NCBI GenBank assembly: GCA_020161215.1
Contig: JAIUOM010000021.1
Span: 1-44,718, forward strand
DNA: 44,718 nucleotides
Direction of reading: 5' to 3'
Origin: Pseudomonadota bacterium
GTDB lineage: Bacteria; Pseudomonadota; Gammaproteobacteria; Burkholderiales; Burkholderiaceae_C
Part shown: piece after piece, positions 37,149 to 44,268 of the stretch
How positions within the stretch are numbered: position 1 is the first letter of the stretch
Layout: each line of letters opens with the position of its first letter
The notes under the pieces: generated by a model
Told to the model about the DNA's origin: nothing
The model's database searches: none
The model's input: the letters and a program-made list of their open reading frames with translations, nothing else
Translations under genes and position numbers: made by a program

Positions 37149-37301
37149 GGAGCCTGCGTCAGTGTCGAAAAGTGGATGGCCGCGCCCGCCAACTAGTGGG
37201 CAGGGTGGTGGATTGCTTGATGGATGTCCCCAGCACATCCCAACAGGGCAGCGTCCACAGGGCTGAGATCGCAGCGCACGATGCTGGATATGGAAAGGCT
37301 C

Positions 37302-37607
37302 TTAGCCAAGGGGATACCTCCGCGCGAACTCGGCCACGATCTGGGCGGCGCGTTCCTTGGGGCGCTTGCGGGTGGGGTGACGTCGTGTCTCGGTCAGGGC
37401 TTGGCGCAGCGCCTCCTGAAGCTCGGCGTCGGTGTGCTCCTGGATGAGATCGGCGGCCGTGGACTTGGGGGCAGCTACGGCTTTCGCTGCTGCGAGCCGC
37501 TTGCGCTCGCGATAGGCGCGGCCACGCTCCGCATCACTCATGGGCCCCGCTACGGGGTCCTTGCAGGGGCGGCCAGTTGGTTTGGCGATGGTGGTCGTGT
37601 GTTGCAT
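37302..37607 (-). CDS. Small basic protein upstream of hsdM
   Basis: A 101-residue protein, from ATG 37607 (37604 is not in frame; a GTG lies one codon earlier). It begins MQHTTTIAKPTGRPCKDP and has SDAERGRAYRERKRLAAAKA (about 24-43), a basic helix like those of small mobile-element proteins of the GRP...RARAYRARK type, then an acidic/basic helix ALRQALTETRRHPTRKRPKE. This kind of protein is common near plasmid and integrated-element genes and may bind nucleic acid, but no function is established. It could be the first gene of the restriction operon or a controller of it. Confidence 0.5.
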   Translation of the reverse strand: MQHTTTIAKPTGRPCKDPVAGPMSDAERGRAYRERKRLAAAKAVAAPKSTAADLIQEHTDAELQEALRQALTETRRHPTRKRPKERAAQIVAEFARRYPLG

Positions 37608-37875
37608 CACGGAAGGCGAGGTCAGGGGGGATCCCGTAACCTAGTTGCGATGCAAGACAAAGGCAAGATGGCGTCGTGCCATTGACGGAAGGAAGTCCTG
37701 ACTTCAATTGGAACGAGGCGACCTCCCTGATTGAGGAAGGAGTGAACCCCCGATGGATGTGGCAGACGATCTGCTCATCGCACAGGAGTAGGGGCCACAG
37801 TGCGTCATCGTTGAGCGGGGAAAAGGGATCTAGTGAGAGGGAGCTCTGCTGCGGATACTTGTGTTGTCGGTGCGG
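37608..37875. other. Gene-free interval upstream of the small basic protein gene
   Basis: This stretch lies between the stop of the 404-residue gene and the start of the small basic gene. It contains short open frames without ribosome binding sites. It should hold the promoter for the downstream minus-strand genes; no clear promoter was found. Confidence 0.3.
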
Positions 37876-39090
37876 CTAACTCTTCTTTACCGGAATGATG
37901 TCGTATGGAAGATACTGGCCGAAATGAAATCTGGTTTGCTCGTCAGCCACCGGCCTCCTTCTCCGCTTGAAAAGGGATTCCGGCATGGCGATCGTGGGAT
38001 GTGCATTCCATGGGATTCCTTCCTCCACGAAAGTCGTCGGATCTTCGTCCATCAAGAACGTGATGGACAGGTCGTGGTGCAGGGATATGAGTTCCCGGTT
38101 GTCGATGAGCCACTGCCCAAGTTCTGCAGGGACGTAGTGATGATCAGGTGGGACAGGGTCTTCGGACTCGCCCTGCTCTTCGAGAGTCAGCCGGCAGGCG
38201 CGTGCCCAGATGGATCTGCGCCATCTCCGTTCCGCGCGCCCTTTCGTGTATGTCTTCGGATCTGCACGGCTTCGCTTTCCAGGCTTCCTTGGGGTGGATT
38301 TGTATTCCTCGTACAGGGCGTCTTCGGCAAGTTTGATGTATCGGGGGGGCGGTTCGAATCCGGGATTCCAACTTAGCATCCGGGTAGCGAGAAGATATTT
38401 CCATGTGTCCGACTGCTCACCCGAGTAATGATGATCCTCGGCAAACTGCTCGGCGAGCATGCACAACCTGCGTCTTAGGCGCCCTGCAAGATCCTCATCA
38501 GCGAGATCCTGTGCCTCACGGTACAGCAGAAGCAGGAGATGGAGGCTGTCGAGGGTTGCCTGTTGGGTGACCTCAGCGAGCCTGGGCGGGATCGCCTCCG
38601 GATACTCTTCGCCGTATCCGAGCTCGAAGCGGGAATCCGAGATCAAGCCGAGTGCCATGGCATTGGATTGGTCCACCGAGTTAAGCCGCGCAAGGCCATG
38701 CTGTTCTAGCAGCGCCTCGATTTCACGGTTGCCACTGGCATCCGTGGAGGAACGACGTGTCAAGGATTTCCAGAAGGCATGGTCGTAGATCGCGAGTGTG
38801 GGTTCGTAGCCGTGTCGGCTCGCCACGTGTTTGACCAAGGACGTATTTCCCTTCGCGACGATCCCGTTCGGGTCGTAACCGTCGTCTTTGACGCTTTCGA
38901 AGCGTCGCCCCTGCTGCAGGCCCTTTGCCAAGCGGTGACTGGGATGGTCGATCTGAGTCGGTTCGTCCGCGCCCGCCCTGGCCATGACCAAGCTGAGCCA
39001 ATGCCAGGCGCGAGTTCGATAGATCGCCTCTCCGAAGGTGTTCGGCGGTCGGCCAGCTCCTTTAGAGCGTAATTCGATTTTCTGTGGCAT
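37876..39090 (-). CDS. Uncharacterised 404-residue transposon cargo protein
   Basis: The protein starts MPQKIELRSKGAGRPPNTFG and was not recognised. It is soluble and mostly helical, with an N-terminal HTH-like stretch (AIYRTRAWHWLSLVMARAGA), an acidic middle, and a C-terminal part rich in Arg/Lys (RKPGKRSRADPKTYTKGRAERRWRRS, about 270-295) that could bind nucleic acid. There is no signal peptide or obvious catalytic motif. It sits next to the transposition genes but points away from them, a usual place for late cargo. No known defence family is evident. Confidence 0.55.
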   Translation of the reverse strand: MPQKIELRSKGAGRPPNTFGEAIYRTRAWHWLSLVMARAGADEPTQIDHPSHRLAKGLQQGRRFESVKDDGYDPNGIVAKGNTSLVKHVASRHGYEPTLAIYDHAFWKSLTRRSSTDASGNREIEALLEQHGLARLNSVDQSNAMALGLISDSRFELGYGEEYPEAIPPRLAEVTQQATLDSLHLLLLLYREAQDLADEDLAGRLRRRLCMLAEQFAEDHHYSGEQSDTWKYLLATRMLSWNPGFEPPPRYIKLAEDALYEEYKSTPRKPGKRSRADPKTYTKGRAERRWRRSIWARACRLTLEEQGESEDPVPPDHHYVPAELGQWLIDNRELISLHHDLSITFLMDEDPTTFVEEGIPWNAHPTIAMPESLFKRRRRPVADEQTRFHFGQYLPYDIIPVKKS

Positions 39091-39154
39091 CCGGAGGGCC
39101 TTTGGGCGTGTTCAACTGCTCCCAATGGCCAATTCTGACCGGAAATGACCGCAA

Positions 39155-39454
39155 ATGAACAGAATTCCTGAGGATCGCCCTTCAGGCGACCGAAAACCCG
39201 CTCAGCAGGATTTTTTGGAGCGTTATGGCGAATTGATGCCAGGATCGGCGATCCGGACGTTCCTGCACTTCACCAGCGACCGGTCGTTCCGGCGTGCGGC
39301 GGCCAAGCAGGCGCTGCCTGTCGCCGTCTTTCGCGTGCCGGGGCGGCGGGGATGGTTCGCCCGTACCCGGGATGTCTCCGCTTGGCTGGATGCGGCCGCA
39401 AATGGAGGCTTGCCTCATGTCTCCCCGATGCAGCCACGGGAGGACGAGCCATGA
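39155..39454 (+). CDS. Small putative DNA-binding protein upstream of tnsA
   Basis: A 99-residue protein of which residues about 20-80 read as a winged helix or MerR/AlpA-like fold: ERYGELMPGSAIRTFLHF, then a basic helix FRRAAAKQALPVAVF and the wing RVPGRRGWFARTRDVSAWLD. The layout resembles excisionase, AlpA or pyocin-activator-type proteins, by eye only. No strong ribosome binding site precedes the start, so the start is provisional. It is co-directional with the tns genes, 255 bases upstream, with a hairpin terminator in between, suggesting a separate regulator of transposition rather than part of that operon. Confidence 0.5.
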   Translation: MNRIPEDRPSGDRKPAQQDFLERYGELMPGSAIRTFLHFTSDRSFRRAAAKQALPVAVFRVPGRRGWFARTRDVSAWLDAAANGGLPHVSPMQPREDEP

Positions 39455-39501
39455 CGTAGCCAGACATAGTTCTAAAACGAACCGAGGCTAGAAACGACAA
39501 A

Positions 39502-39527
39502 GGCCCAAGCGTCCTACGGCTTGGGCC
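39502..39527 (+). terminator. Terminator hairpin between the small DNA-binding gene and tnsA
   Basis: GGCCCAAGC (39502-39510) and GCTTGGGCC (39519-39527) form a perfect 9-bp stem with an eight-base loop, preceded by an A-rich segment. It isolates the tns operon from upstream transcription; the tns promoter should lie in 39528-39709, where no clear one was found. Confidence 0.6.
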
Positions 39528-39709
39528 CTGTCGAATCGCGTTGCCCGAGGGCGCTCGCGGTTTGTCGCTTGGAACCGACATCCGCACGATGCCATCGCCG
39601 CCGCCGTGCGTCAATACTACTTGCGCGCGGTTGCATGTCTCCCGAGGGCAAAGCCTCAGCTGATCCGTATGGCCACCGAGGGCGTGGCCAATCACTCTGA
39701 GGAACTCCC

Positions 39710-40228
39710 ATGAGTTGCTTCGCAGAGGCGCAAAGCCTCCGCGGCCGGCTGGCCGCACCCGAAAAACCGCTCGATATCGAGATTTTGCGCGTACAGGAGG
39801 GCGTGCGAGTCATCCCGATCTCGCGTTCGCGACACGTCCGCGGATGGCATCCCGTTCGGCCTGATCATCCGAGCATCGCCTTCGAGTCGAAGGTCGAGGC
39901 GAGGTTGATCACATGGATGGCACGTTTGCCTGAACTCGTTGCGATCCGATCGCAACCGGTCACTGTGGACTACAGGTTCGTTGGTACGCGTGGCCGTTAT
40001 ACGCCCGACTTCTTCGTGGAACTGTCGGAGATTCCTGACGAGCTGAAACAGCTTGGCTTTGCCAGGGAGACTTATGTCGAAATCAAACCTCTCAAGCGTG
40101 CATTGAGCGCTGAATCAAAACTCTCCAGAAAGTTCGCCGCGGTTCGCAAGGCATGCAAATGTCCGGTTGTCCTCCTGACCGACTGCGATCTCTCTCAGAC
40201 TTCCAGGGAGGTGCGCCATGCTGCTTGA
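39710..40228 (+). CDS. tnsA: Tn7-like transposase endonuclease TnsA
   Basis: TnsA cuts the 5' ends of the element so that it moves by cut-and-paste rather than by replication. The 172-residue protein carries the restriction-like nuclease: E59 or E63 in FESKVEARLITW, D100 in GRYTPDFFVE and the ExK pair at 124-126 (YVEIKP). The C-terminal domain is short compared with Tn7 TnsA (273 aa). The start follows GAGGAACTCCC. The last 11 bases (ATGCTGCTTGA) are also the start of tnsB, so the two are coupled. Its presence separates this element from Tn402/Tn5053-type transposons, which lack TnsA. Confidence 0.88.
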   Translation: MSCFAEAQSLRGRLAAPEKPLDIEILRVQEGVRVIPISRSRHVRGWHPVRPDHPSIAFESKVEARLITWMARLPELVAIRSQPVTVDYRFVGTRGRYTPDFFVELSEIPDELKQLGFARETYVEIKPLKRALSAESKLSRKFAAVRKACKCPVVLLTDCDLSQTSREVRHAA

Positions 40229-41516
40229 ACTGAGGCCGGGATGCGGTGTCGTGTATGAGGGCTTGGTCGGGAAAGTCGAAGAGTTCGTCGGGCACGATAG
40301 CGCTGTAGTTCGTCTGGATGTCGATAACAGCATTATCGAGGTGCTTCGCTCAGCATTGATTCCTTTGGCGCCCGCCAGCAAAGCGTTGGAGAAGACCAGT
40401 CTTGCCAAGATCGACGATGCGATCTGGGAAAGAGCAAATGCGCGCGCCAACGCTGTCCGAGAGGTAGTCGCGATGGCGGTGGGTAGAACGGAAGCTGCAC
40501 GTAAGTTCGCACACCAACTGAACATCAGTGAACGACAGTTCTGGAGGCTTGCTGCCGATTTCGAAAGGCACGGCTTGGTCAAAGCCATGATCGCCCGTGT
40601 CGGAGGAAGGCCTGCTGGAACGACGGTGCTCGATCCCGAGGTGGAAAAGATCATCGCGTTCCGCTTCGAGAACGATTATCTGCAGAAGGAGCGACCGACG
40701 AAGAGGGCGATCTACGAGTTGGTCGCCGCAGATTGTCGTGTAGCTGGGTTAAATCCCCCTGCCGAGGCCACTGTGCGGAGGCGAATCGACGCGCTGATGG
40801 GAAGGGAAGCCACGCTGCGGCGGGAAGGGTCGAAGAAGACCAAGTTCATTTTCGATGCCATGCCCGGCCATGTAGAAGCGGAAGCGCCGCTGGATCGAGT
40901 GGAAATCGATCACACGCCCTTAGATGTTTTTGCGCGTTCGGATGATCCGGCATGCAAGTTCATCGGACGGCCCTGGCTTACCGTAGCAATCGATGTGTGT
41001 ACACGGTGCGTACTCGGTATCCACATTGGGTTCGAGCCACCGAGTTCTCTTTCAGTGGCGTTGTGCCTGACGCACGCCGCTCTTCCGAAGCTTCCTGCCT
41101 CCGAGTTCGGTGTTCCGCTGGATTGGCCCATGCATGGGTTGCCGAAGGAGATCGTCGTCGACAATGGCAAGGATTTCCAGTCGATTGCTTTCGTCCGGGG
41201 CTGCGACCACTATCGCATCAAGCTCAGCTATCGGCCGGTGGGATCCCCGCACTACGGAGGCACGATCGAGCGTCTGATCGGGACGATGGTGGGGCAATGC
41301 CATCTGTTGCCGGGGACGACCAAGAACTCGGTGAAGGCCAAGGGCGACTACGATTCACAGAAGCATGCCACGCTGACCCTGAGCGAAGTTCGCCGGTGGT
41401 TCGTCGAGCAATTGCTTGGCCGCTATCACCTTCGCCCACACCGGATGCTGCGCATTCCACCGCTGGTGGCTTGGCAGCAGGCGATGAATGCCGAGGCGGT
41501 GTGCGATGCAGCCTGA
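40218..41516 (+). CDS. tnsB: TnsB catalytic subunit (DDE integrase-fold), lacking its C-terminal domain
   Basis: A 432-residue DDE transposase: an HTH region (AARKFAHQLNISERQFWRLA, about 93-112), and the integrase core with D231 (VEIDHTPLDVF), D315 (IVVDNGKDFQ) and E351 (GGTIERLIG), a D-35-E spacing. It joins the 3' ends to target DNA. The protein stops right after RIPPLVAWQQAM, where family members continue into the Mu-C-type beta-barrel; that domain is encoded by the next gene in another frame. It starts with ATGCTGCTTGA shared with tnsA, and ends in ATGCAGCCTGA shared with the next gene. GGAGG lies at 40207-40211. Confidence 0.9.
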   Translation: MLLELRPGCGVVYEGLVGKVEEFVGHDSAVVRLDVDNSIIEVLRSALIPLAPASKALEKTSLAKIDDAIWERANARANAVREVVAMAVGRTEAARKFAHQLNISERQFWRLAADFERHGLVKAMIARVGGRPAGTTVLDPEVEKIIAFRFENDYLQKERPTKRAIYELVAADCRVAGLNPPAEATVRRRIDALMGREATLRREGSKKTKFIFDAMPGHVEAEAPLDRVEIDHTPLDVFARSDDPACKFIGRPWLTVAIDVCTRCVLGIHIGFEPPSSLSVALCLTHAALPKLPASEFGVPLDWPMHGLPKEIVVDNGKDFQSIAFVRGCDHYRIKLSYRPVGSPHYGGTIERLIGTMVGQCHLLPGTTKNSVKAKGDYDSQKHATLTLSEVRRWFVEQLLGRYHLRPHRMLRIPPLVAWQQAMNAEAVCDAA

Positions 41517-42054
41517 CGATGCTCAGGAGTTCATGGTTGCATTTCTTCCTGGAGAGGATCGCGTACTGACGCGGACGGGTGTGGAGATCCATTGCCTGCA
41601 GTACTGGGGCGATGAGCTAGAACCTTGGGTAGGGCAGAGGCTCAAGGTGCTGGTGCACTACGACCCGCGCGACATTACCTATGTGTACGTGCGCACCCCG
41701 GGTGGTGTTCTCGTCAAGGCACCGGTGACCACTCCAGGGATATCAGCGATCTCACTCGCCGAATGGTCGGCGCGCCGTCAGCACGAGATTTCGGTCAGCC
41801 GTGATCCTGATCTGGTGAAGCAGGCGGATGAAAGCCTGCTCAGGAACAACGCCACGGTCAAACAGGCCAAGGCAACGCGCAAGCAGAAGCGAAGGAAGGC
41901 AACGGCGGCGGCGGGAGACAAGTACCGCTCCGAGTCTTGCCCGAGCCCTCCTGTTGAACAAAGCGGCGTCGACGAGATTCCGGTCAACGACGTGCCCGAC
42001 AACGATTTTGATCTTCAACCCTTTGCCATCGAGGATTTCGATTATGAATTTTGA
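41506..42054 (+). CDS. Separate C-terminal half of TnsB (Mu-C-like beta-barrel and TnsC-binding tail)
   Basis: A 182-residue protein beginning MQPDDAQEFMVAFLPGED. It continues the TnsB reading with VEIHCLQYWGDELEPWVGQR and VLVHYDPRDITYVYVRTP (about 25-65), the Mu transposase C-terminal barrel that normally follows the DDE core in one chain. A basic patch (KQAKATRKQKRRKAT, about 118-132) and an acidic tail ending EDFDYEF follow; tails of TnsB and MuA contact the AAA+ partner, so this tail may bind TnsC. The gene overlaps tnsB and tnsC by exactly 11 bases each. The ATG inside the upstream stop region argues for reinitiation and a true split gene rather than sequencing error. Confidence 0.85.
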   Translation: MQPDDAQEFMVAFLPGEDRVLTRTGVEIHCLQYWGDELEPWVGQRLKVLVHYDPRDITYVYVRTPGGVLVKAPVTTPGISAISLAEWSARRQHEISVSRDPDLVKQADESLLRNNATVKQAKATRKQKRRKATAAAGDKYRSESCPSPPVEQSGVDEIPVNDVPDNDFDLQPFAIEDFDYEF

Positions 42055-42994
42055 TACGAACAGCCAGATTCCGGCATCGTCCGACAGTGCTTCCGATTCT
42101 CTCCAGCAGGCGCAGCCTGAAGGCCGGTTGCATCCAATTGCGGAACGCGCTTTGGAGGCGTGCGATTCCGACCGGACGAAAATGATCATTCAGGATCACA
42201 TGATCCACTACCCGAGCATGAAGCAGGTGATGTCGGAGGCAGACTGGATGGTGCACGAGCCTCGTCAGGTGCGCGCGAGAGGGCTGATCGTCTGTTCGGG
42301 GCGTGGCAATGGTAAGACTAGCCTGGCTGATCTCATTCACCGCCGTTATTCGGCTTACCACGACCCGGACTTGCACAGTGCTGTGCGCGTGTCCATCAGC
42401 GGTGTTCGGGATCCTCGAGCCCTGTATGGGCGAATCCTCGAGGAATTGGGTAGTCCGGCAAGGATCTCGCATCGCCTGAGTGACCGTGAGTTGCTGGTGC
42501 AGCGGCTGCTGCTCGATGTGGATTGCCGCTTGCTGATTCTGGACGAGGTTCAGGACGTGTTGTTGGGTAGTGAACGCGAACAGCAGCGGGCATTGGAGGG
42601 GATAAAATTGTTGATGAACGAGGTACGACTCCCTGTTCTTGCGTTCGGCACGGAGAGTGCCGGGAAGGCCTTCATCGCGGATCCCCACCTGCAGGCGCGG
42701 TTTGTCCAGATCAGCTTGCCGGCCTGGAAGGCCGACAACACGCTGGCGAACTTCCTTGCGGCTTACGAACGAGTTCTTCCGTTGAAGAAGCCGTCCAATC
42801 TGGCTGCGCCGGACAACCTGAAGTACCTGTCCAAGGCAAGCGAAGGCATCTTGGGGAGGATCGTCGAACGTGTGAAGAACGCGGCCTTGGCCGCAATCGC
42901 GGATGGCACCGAGCAAATCACGCTGGATGGGCTCAAGCAGGCGATTACTCGGCCGCCAGTCTGCGGACTCCTGCCCGGCAATTCGGCGCAGTAG
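42044..42994 (+). CDS. tnsC: Tn7-like AAA+ target-selection ATPase TnsC (TniB-like)
   Basis: A 316-residue AAA+ protein. Walker A is CSGRGNGKTSL (K91) and Walker B RLLILDEVQDVLL at about 161-173, followed by a sensor region LPVLAFGTESAGKAF. TnsC filaments link the transposase to TniQ and license insertion. The size is closer to TniB than to Tn7 TnsC (555 aa). ATG 42044 is chosen because ATGAATTTTGA overlaps the preceding stop by 11 bases, the same pattern as the two upstream junctions. An upstream in-frame reading is not protein-like. tniQ starts two bases after its stop. Confidence 0.9.
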   Translation: MNFDTNSQIPASSDSASDSLQQAQPEGRLHPIAERALEACDSDRTKMIIQDHMIHYPSMKQVMSEADWMVHEPRQVRARGLIVCSGRGNGKTSLADLIHRRYSAYHDPDLHSAVRVSISGVRDPRALYGRILEELGSPARISHRLSDRELLVQRLLLDVDCRLLILDEVQDVLLGSEREQQRALEGIKLLMNEVRLPVLAFGTESAGKAFIADPHLQARFVQISLPAWKADNTLANFLAAYERVLPLKKPSNLAAPDNLKYLSKASEGILGRIVERVKNAALAAIADGTEQITLDGLKQAITRPPVCGLLPGNSAQ

Positions 42995-42996
42995 CC

Positions 42997-44058
42997 ATGG
43001 CCGAGAAGGTACTTTGCATTCGCGTCGACTCACCCTATCCGGGTGAGTCGATGTCGTCCTTCCTGTCCCGAGCAGCGCAGTTCTATGCGATGCCGGTTCC
43101 CAATTTGCTGAAGTCCTTGCTGGGGGATTCCAAACAGTCCCTCTATGAACGTAAGGAAGTTGATTTCGAAACTGGGCCGGTACTGGAAAGTCGATTGTCG
43201 GAGACGGTCAGGAACTGGCGATCGCCGGCGGAAGACCACAAGGGCTTTCTAGGCTGGAAGCTGGCCCAGCAAAGTCGTTCGGCTTATTGTCCGGCCTGCT
43301 TCATGCAGGATTTGGCGGAAGGACGGACGCCGTATTTCCGCAACGACTGGATCCCGGTGCTGGTGACGACTTGCTGGCGGCATAAGACGCCCCTGTTTCA
43401 CTGGGAGATGACGTACACGGGAGGCTGGCGTCGTTGGCCTCGGGAGTGGCTGTACGGGAAGGGGAACCCGGTCGATCACCTGCCAGCGTTTATGCAGCGC
43501 GATCTCGGCCAACTGGAGGGTCTGCATTCCGGCGGGGAAGCCGATACCGATGTGGGTGACGGAATCGCGGCATCTCAGGCCTTTGGGTATCTGAATCGAT
43601 TGCAGGTCCTCATGGAGAAGCCGTCTGCGGCGCCGATGCCGGAGCGGCCGGGCTTCCGATCGGATCTGGATGACTTCCGCAGCCTTGTTCGCCAATTGGT
43701 TCAGCTGGCGGCCTGGTACTGGGCCGATCATCGGGAACTGCCCGTTGCCACCGTGATCTCCGTCGAGGGGAAAGGAGGTTGGTTCGGCTCATTGCCCGAG
43801 CGGGCGGTTCCCCGGAGCTGGGAGTACCTCGATGCCGGTCTGCGCAGGGATGCTTGCATCCGGTGGCGCCGCCACTACTTGATGTTCGTGGTCAGGACAT
43901 TGCTCCGGATGGGCCGGTTCTCCAGCCTGTTCCGGTTGGAAAGTCCGGCCTTGTCCAGTCCTGACTGGCGGGAGTGGTGGTCGGGCGGGATTTGCCAGTA
44001 CCTTGGGCCGCGTCAGCGGCAATCGATGGCTCGATTCATGGACACCAAGTTGGCCTGA
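42997..44058 (+). CDS. tniQ: TniQ/TnsD-type target-site selector
   Basis: The 353-residue protein has an N-terminal PYPGESMSSFLSRAAQFYAM (the TniQ start), then a zinc-binding segment SAYCPACFMQDLAE...CWRH, with CxxC and CxxH ligands at about residues 92-131. The family picks the insertion site, either by binding a fixed att sequence (TnsD) or through other partners. Only one TniQ is present and there are no Cas genes, so a fixed chromosomal site is likely; the right end lies 122 bases past its stop and close to rpoH. The size is intermediate between TniQ (about 400) and short CAST TniQ. Confidence 0.88.
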   Translation: MAEKVLCIRVDSPYPGESMSSFLSRAAQFYAMPVPNLLKSLLGDSKQSLYERKEVDFETGPVLESRLSETVRNWRSPAEDHKGFLGWKLAQQSRSAYCPACFMQDLAEGRTPYFRNDWIPVLVTTCWRHKTPLFHWEMTYTGGWRRWPREWLYGKGNPVDHLPAFMQRDLGQLEGLHSGGEADTDVGDGIAASQAFGYLNRLQVLMEKPSAAPMPERPGFRSDLDDFRSLVRQLVQLAAWYWADHRELPVATVISVEGKGGWFGSLPERAVPRSWEYLDAGLRRDACIRWRRHYLMFVVRTLLRMGRFSSLFRLESPALSSPDWREWWSGGICQYLGPRQRQSMARFMDTKLA

Positions 44059-44114
44059 GGTTAGCTGGATCGTAAGTTGTTGATTTAGACTCTGTCTGAG
44101 CCGTAGGTCTACTA

Positions 44115-44167
44115 CTGACAGGGCTACCGGACTACTGACATGGTTTCCTGCTTTGCTGACAGGGTTA
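44115..44167 (+). repeat. Right-end cluster of transposase-site repeats
   Basis: CTGACAGGGCTA (44115-44126), CTGACATGGTTT (44135-44146) and CTGACAGGGTTA (44156-44167) repeat in the same direction at 20-21 base spacing; the last belongs to the terminal repeat. A degenerate copy CTGAGCCGTA lies at 44096-44105. The right end is therefore denser than the left, as in Tn7. Confidence 0.85.
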
Positions 44168-44180
44168 GCTGCTCTCGACA
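44156..44180 (+). repeat. Right terminal inverted repeat of the Tn7-like element
   Basis: The 25-bp end reads CTGACAGGGTTAGC and finishes in TCTCGACA. Its reverse complement begins TGTCGAGAGCAGC, matching the left end at 23 of 25 bases. Confidence 0.92.
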
Positions 44181-44185
44181 GGCGT
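44181..44185. repeat. Right copy of the 5-bp target site duplication
   Basis: GGCGT directly follows the terminal ACA and equals 15952-15956. Confidence 0.9.
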
Positions 44186-44196
44186 GGTCCCGTGTT

Positions 44197-44214
44197 CCAC
44201 TGTTGCAACACTGG
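44197..44214. promoter_or_regulatory. Palindrome next to the insertion site, upstream of rpoH
   Basis: CCACTGTTGCAACACTGG contains the perfect 10-base palindrome TGTTGCAACA, with near-symmetric flanks (CCAC/CTGG). It lies 12 bases past the target duplication and 55 bases before rpoH. It may be an operator of rpoH or part of the attachment site read by TniQ. Confidence 0.4.
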
Positions 44215-44230
44215 GGAACTTTCCGATGAC

Positions 44231-44260
44231 TTAGCAGTCATAGATGCCGACTGCTAGACT
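44231..44260 (+). promoter_or_regulatory. Candidate rpoH promoter with an internal inverted repeat
   Basis: TTAGCA (44231-44236) and TAGACT (44255-44260) are 18 bases apart; TGC directly before TAGACT makes an extended -10. Transcription would begin at about 44266-44268, leaving almost no leader before ATG 44269. An 8-bp inverted repeat TAGCAGTC/GACTGCTA (44232-44239, 44249-44256) overlaps both promoter hexamers. Confidence 0.45.
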
Positions 44261-44268
44261 CCCTCCCC

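Larger units (their letters stand above)
15957..44180 (+). mobile_element. Complete Tn7-like transposon (28,224 bp) inserted upstream of rpoH
   Basis: The element is bounded by 25-bp inverted repeats (15957-15981 and 44156-44180), starting TGTCGAG and ending CTCGACA, flanked by identical GGCGT target duplications. The right end encodes tnsA, a two-part tnsB, tnsC and tniQ, the set of Tn7-like cut-and-paste elements. TnsA and TnsB cut the two strands, TnsC is the AAA+ adaptor and TniQ selects the target. Cargo includes an XRE-type regulator, a signal-peptide RHS toxin with a likely immunity lipoprotein, an IS21-type insertion, an orphan antitoxin, an unknown two-gene module and a type I restriction-modification operon. 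There are no Cas genes or CRISPR array. The exact duplication implies a fairly recent, unrearranged insertion. Confidence 0.95.

Noticed and set aside
37676-37879. A 67-codon open frame between the small basic gene and the 404-residue gene
   Set aside because: No ribosome binding site, Cys/Ser-rich end and no recognisable sequence; it was left as non-coding.
41500-41520. Programmed +1 frameshift at UGA-C joining the two TnsB halves
   Set aside because: The codon before the stop (GCC) is a poor slip site and there is no Shine-Dalgarno-like stimulator like that of prfB. The ATG overlap, repeated at the neighbouring junctions, is a simpler explanation, though the possibility is not excluded.
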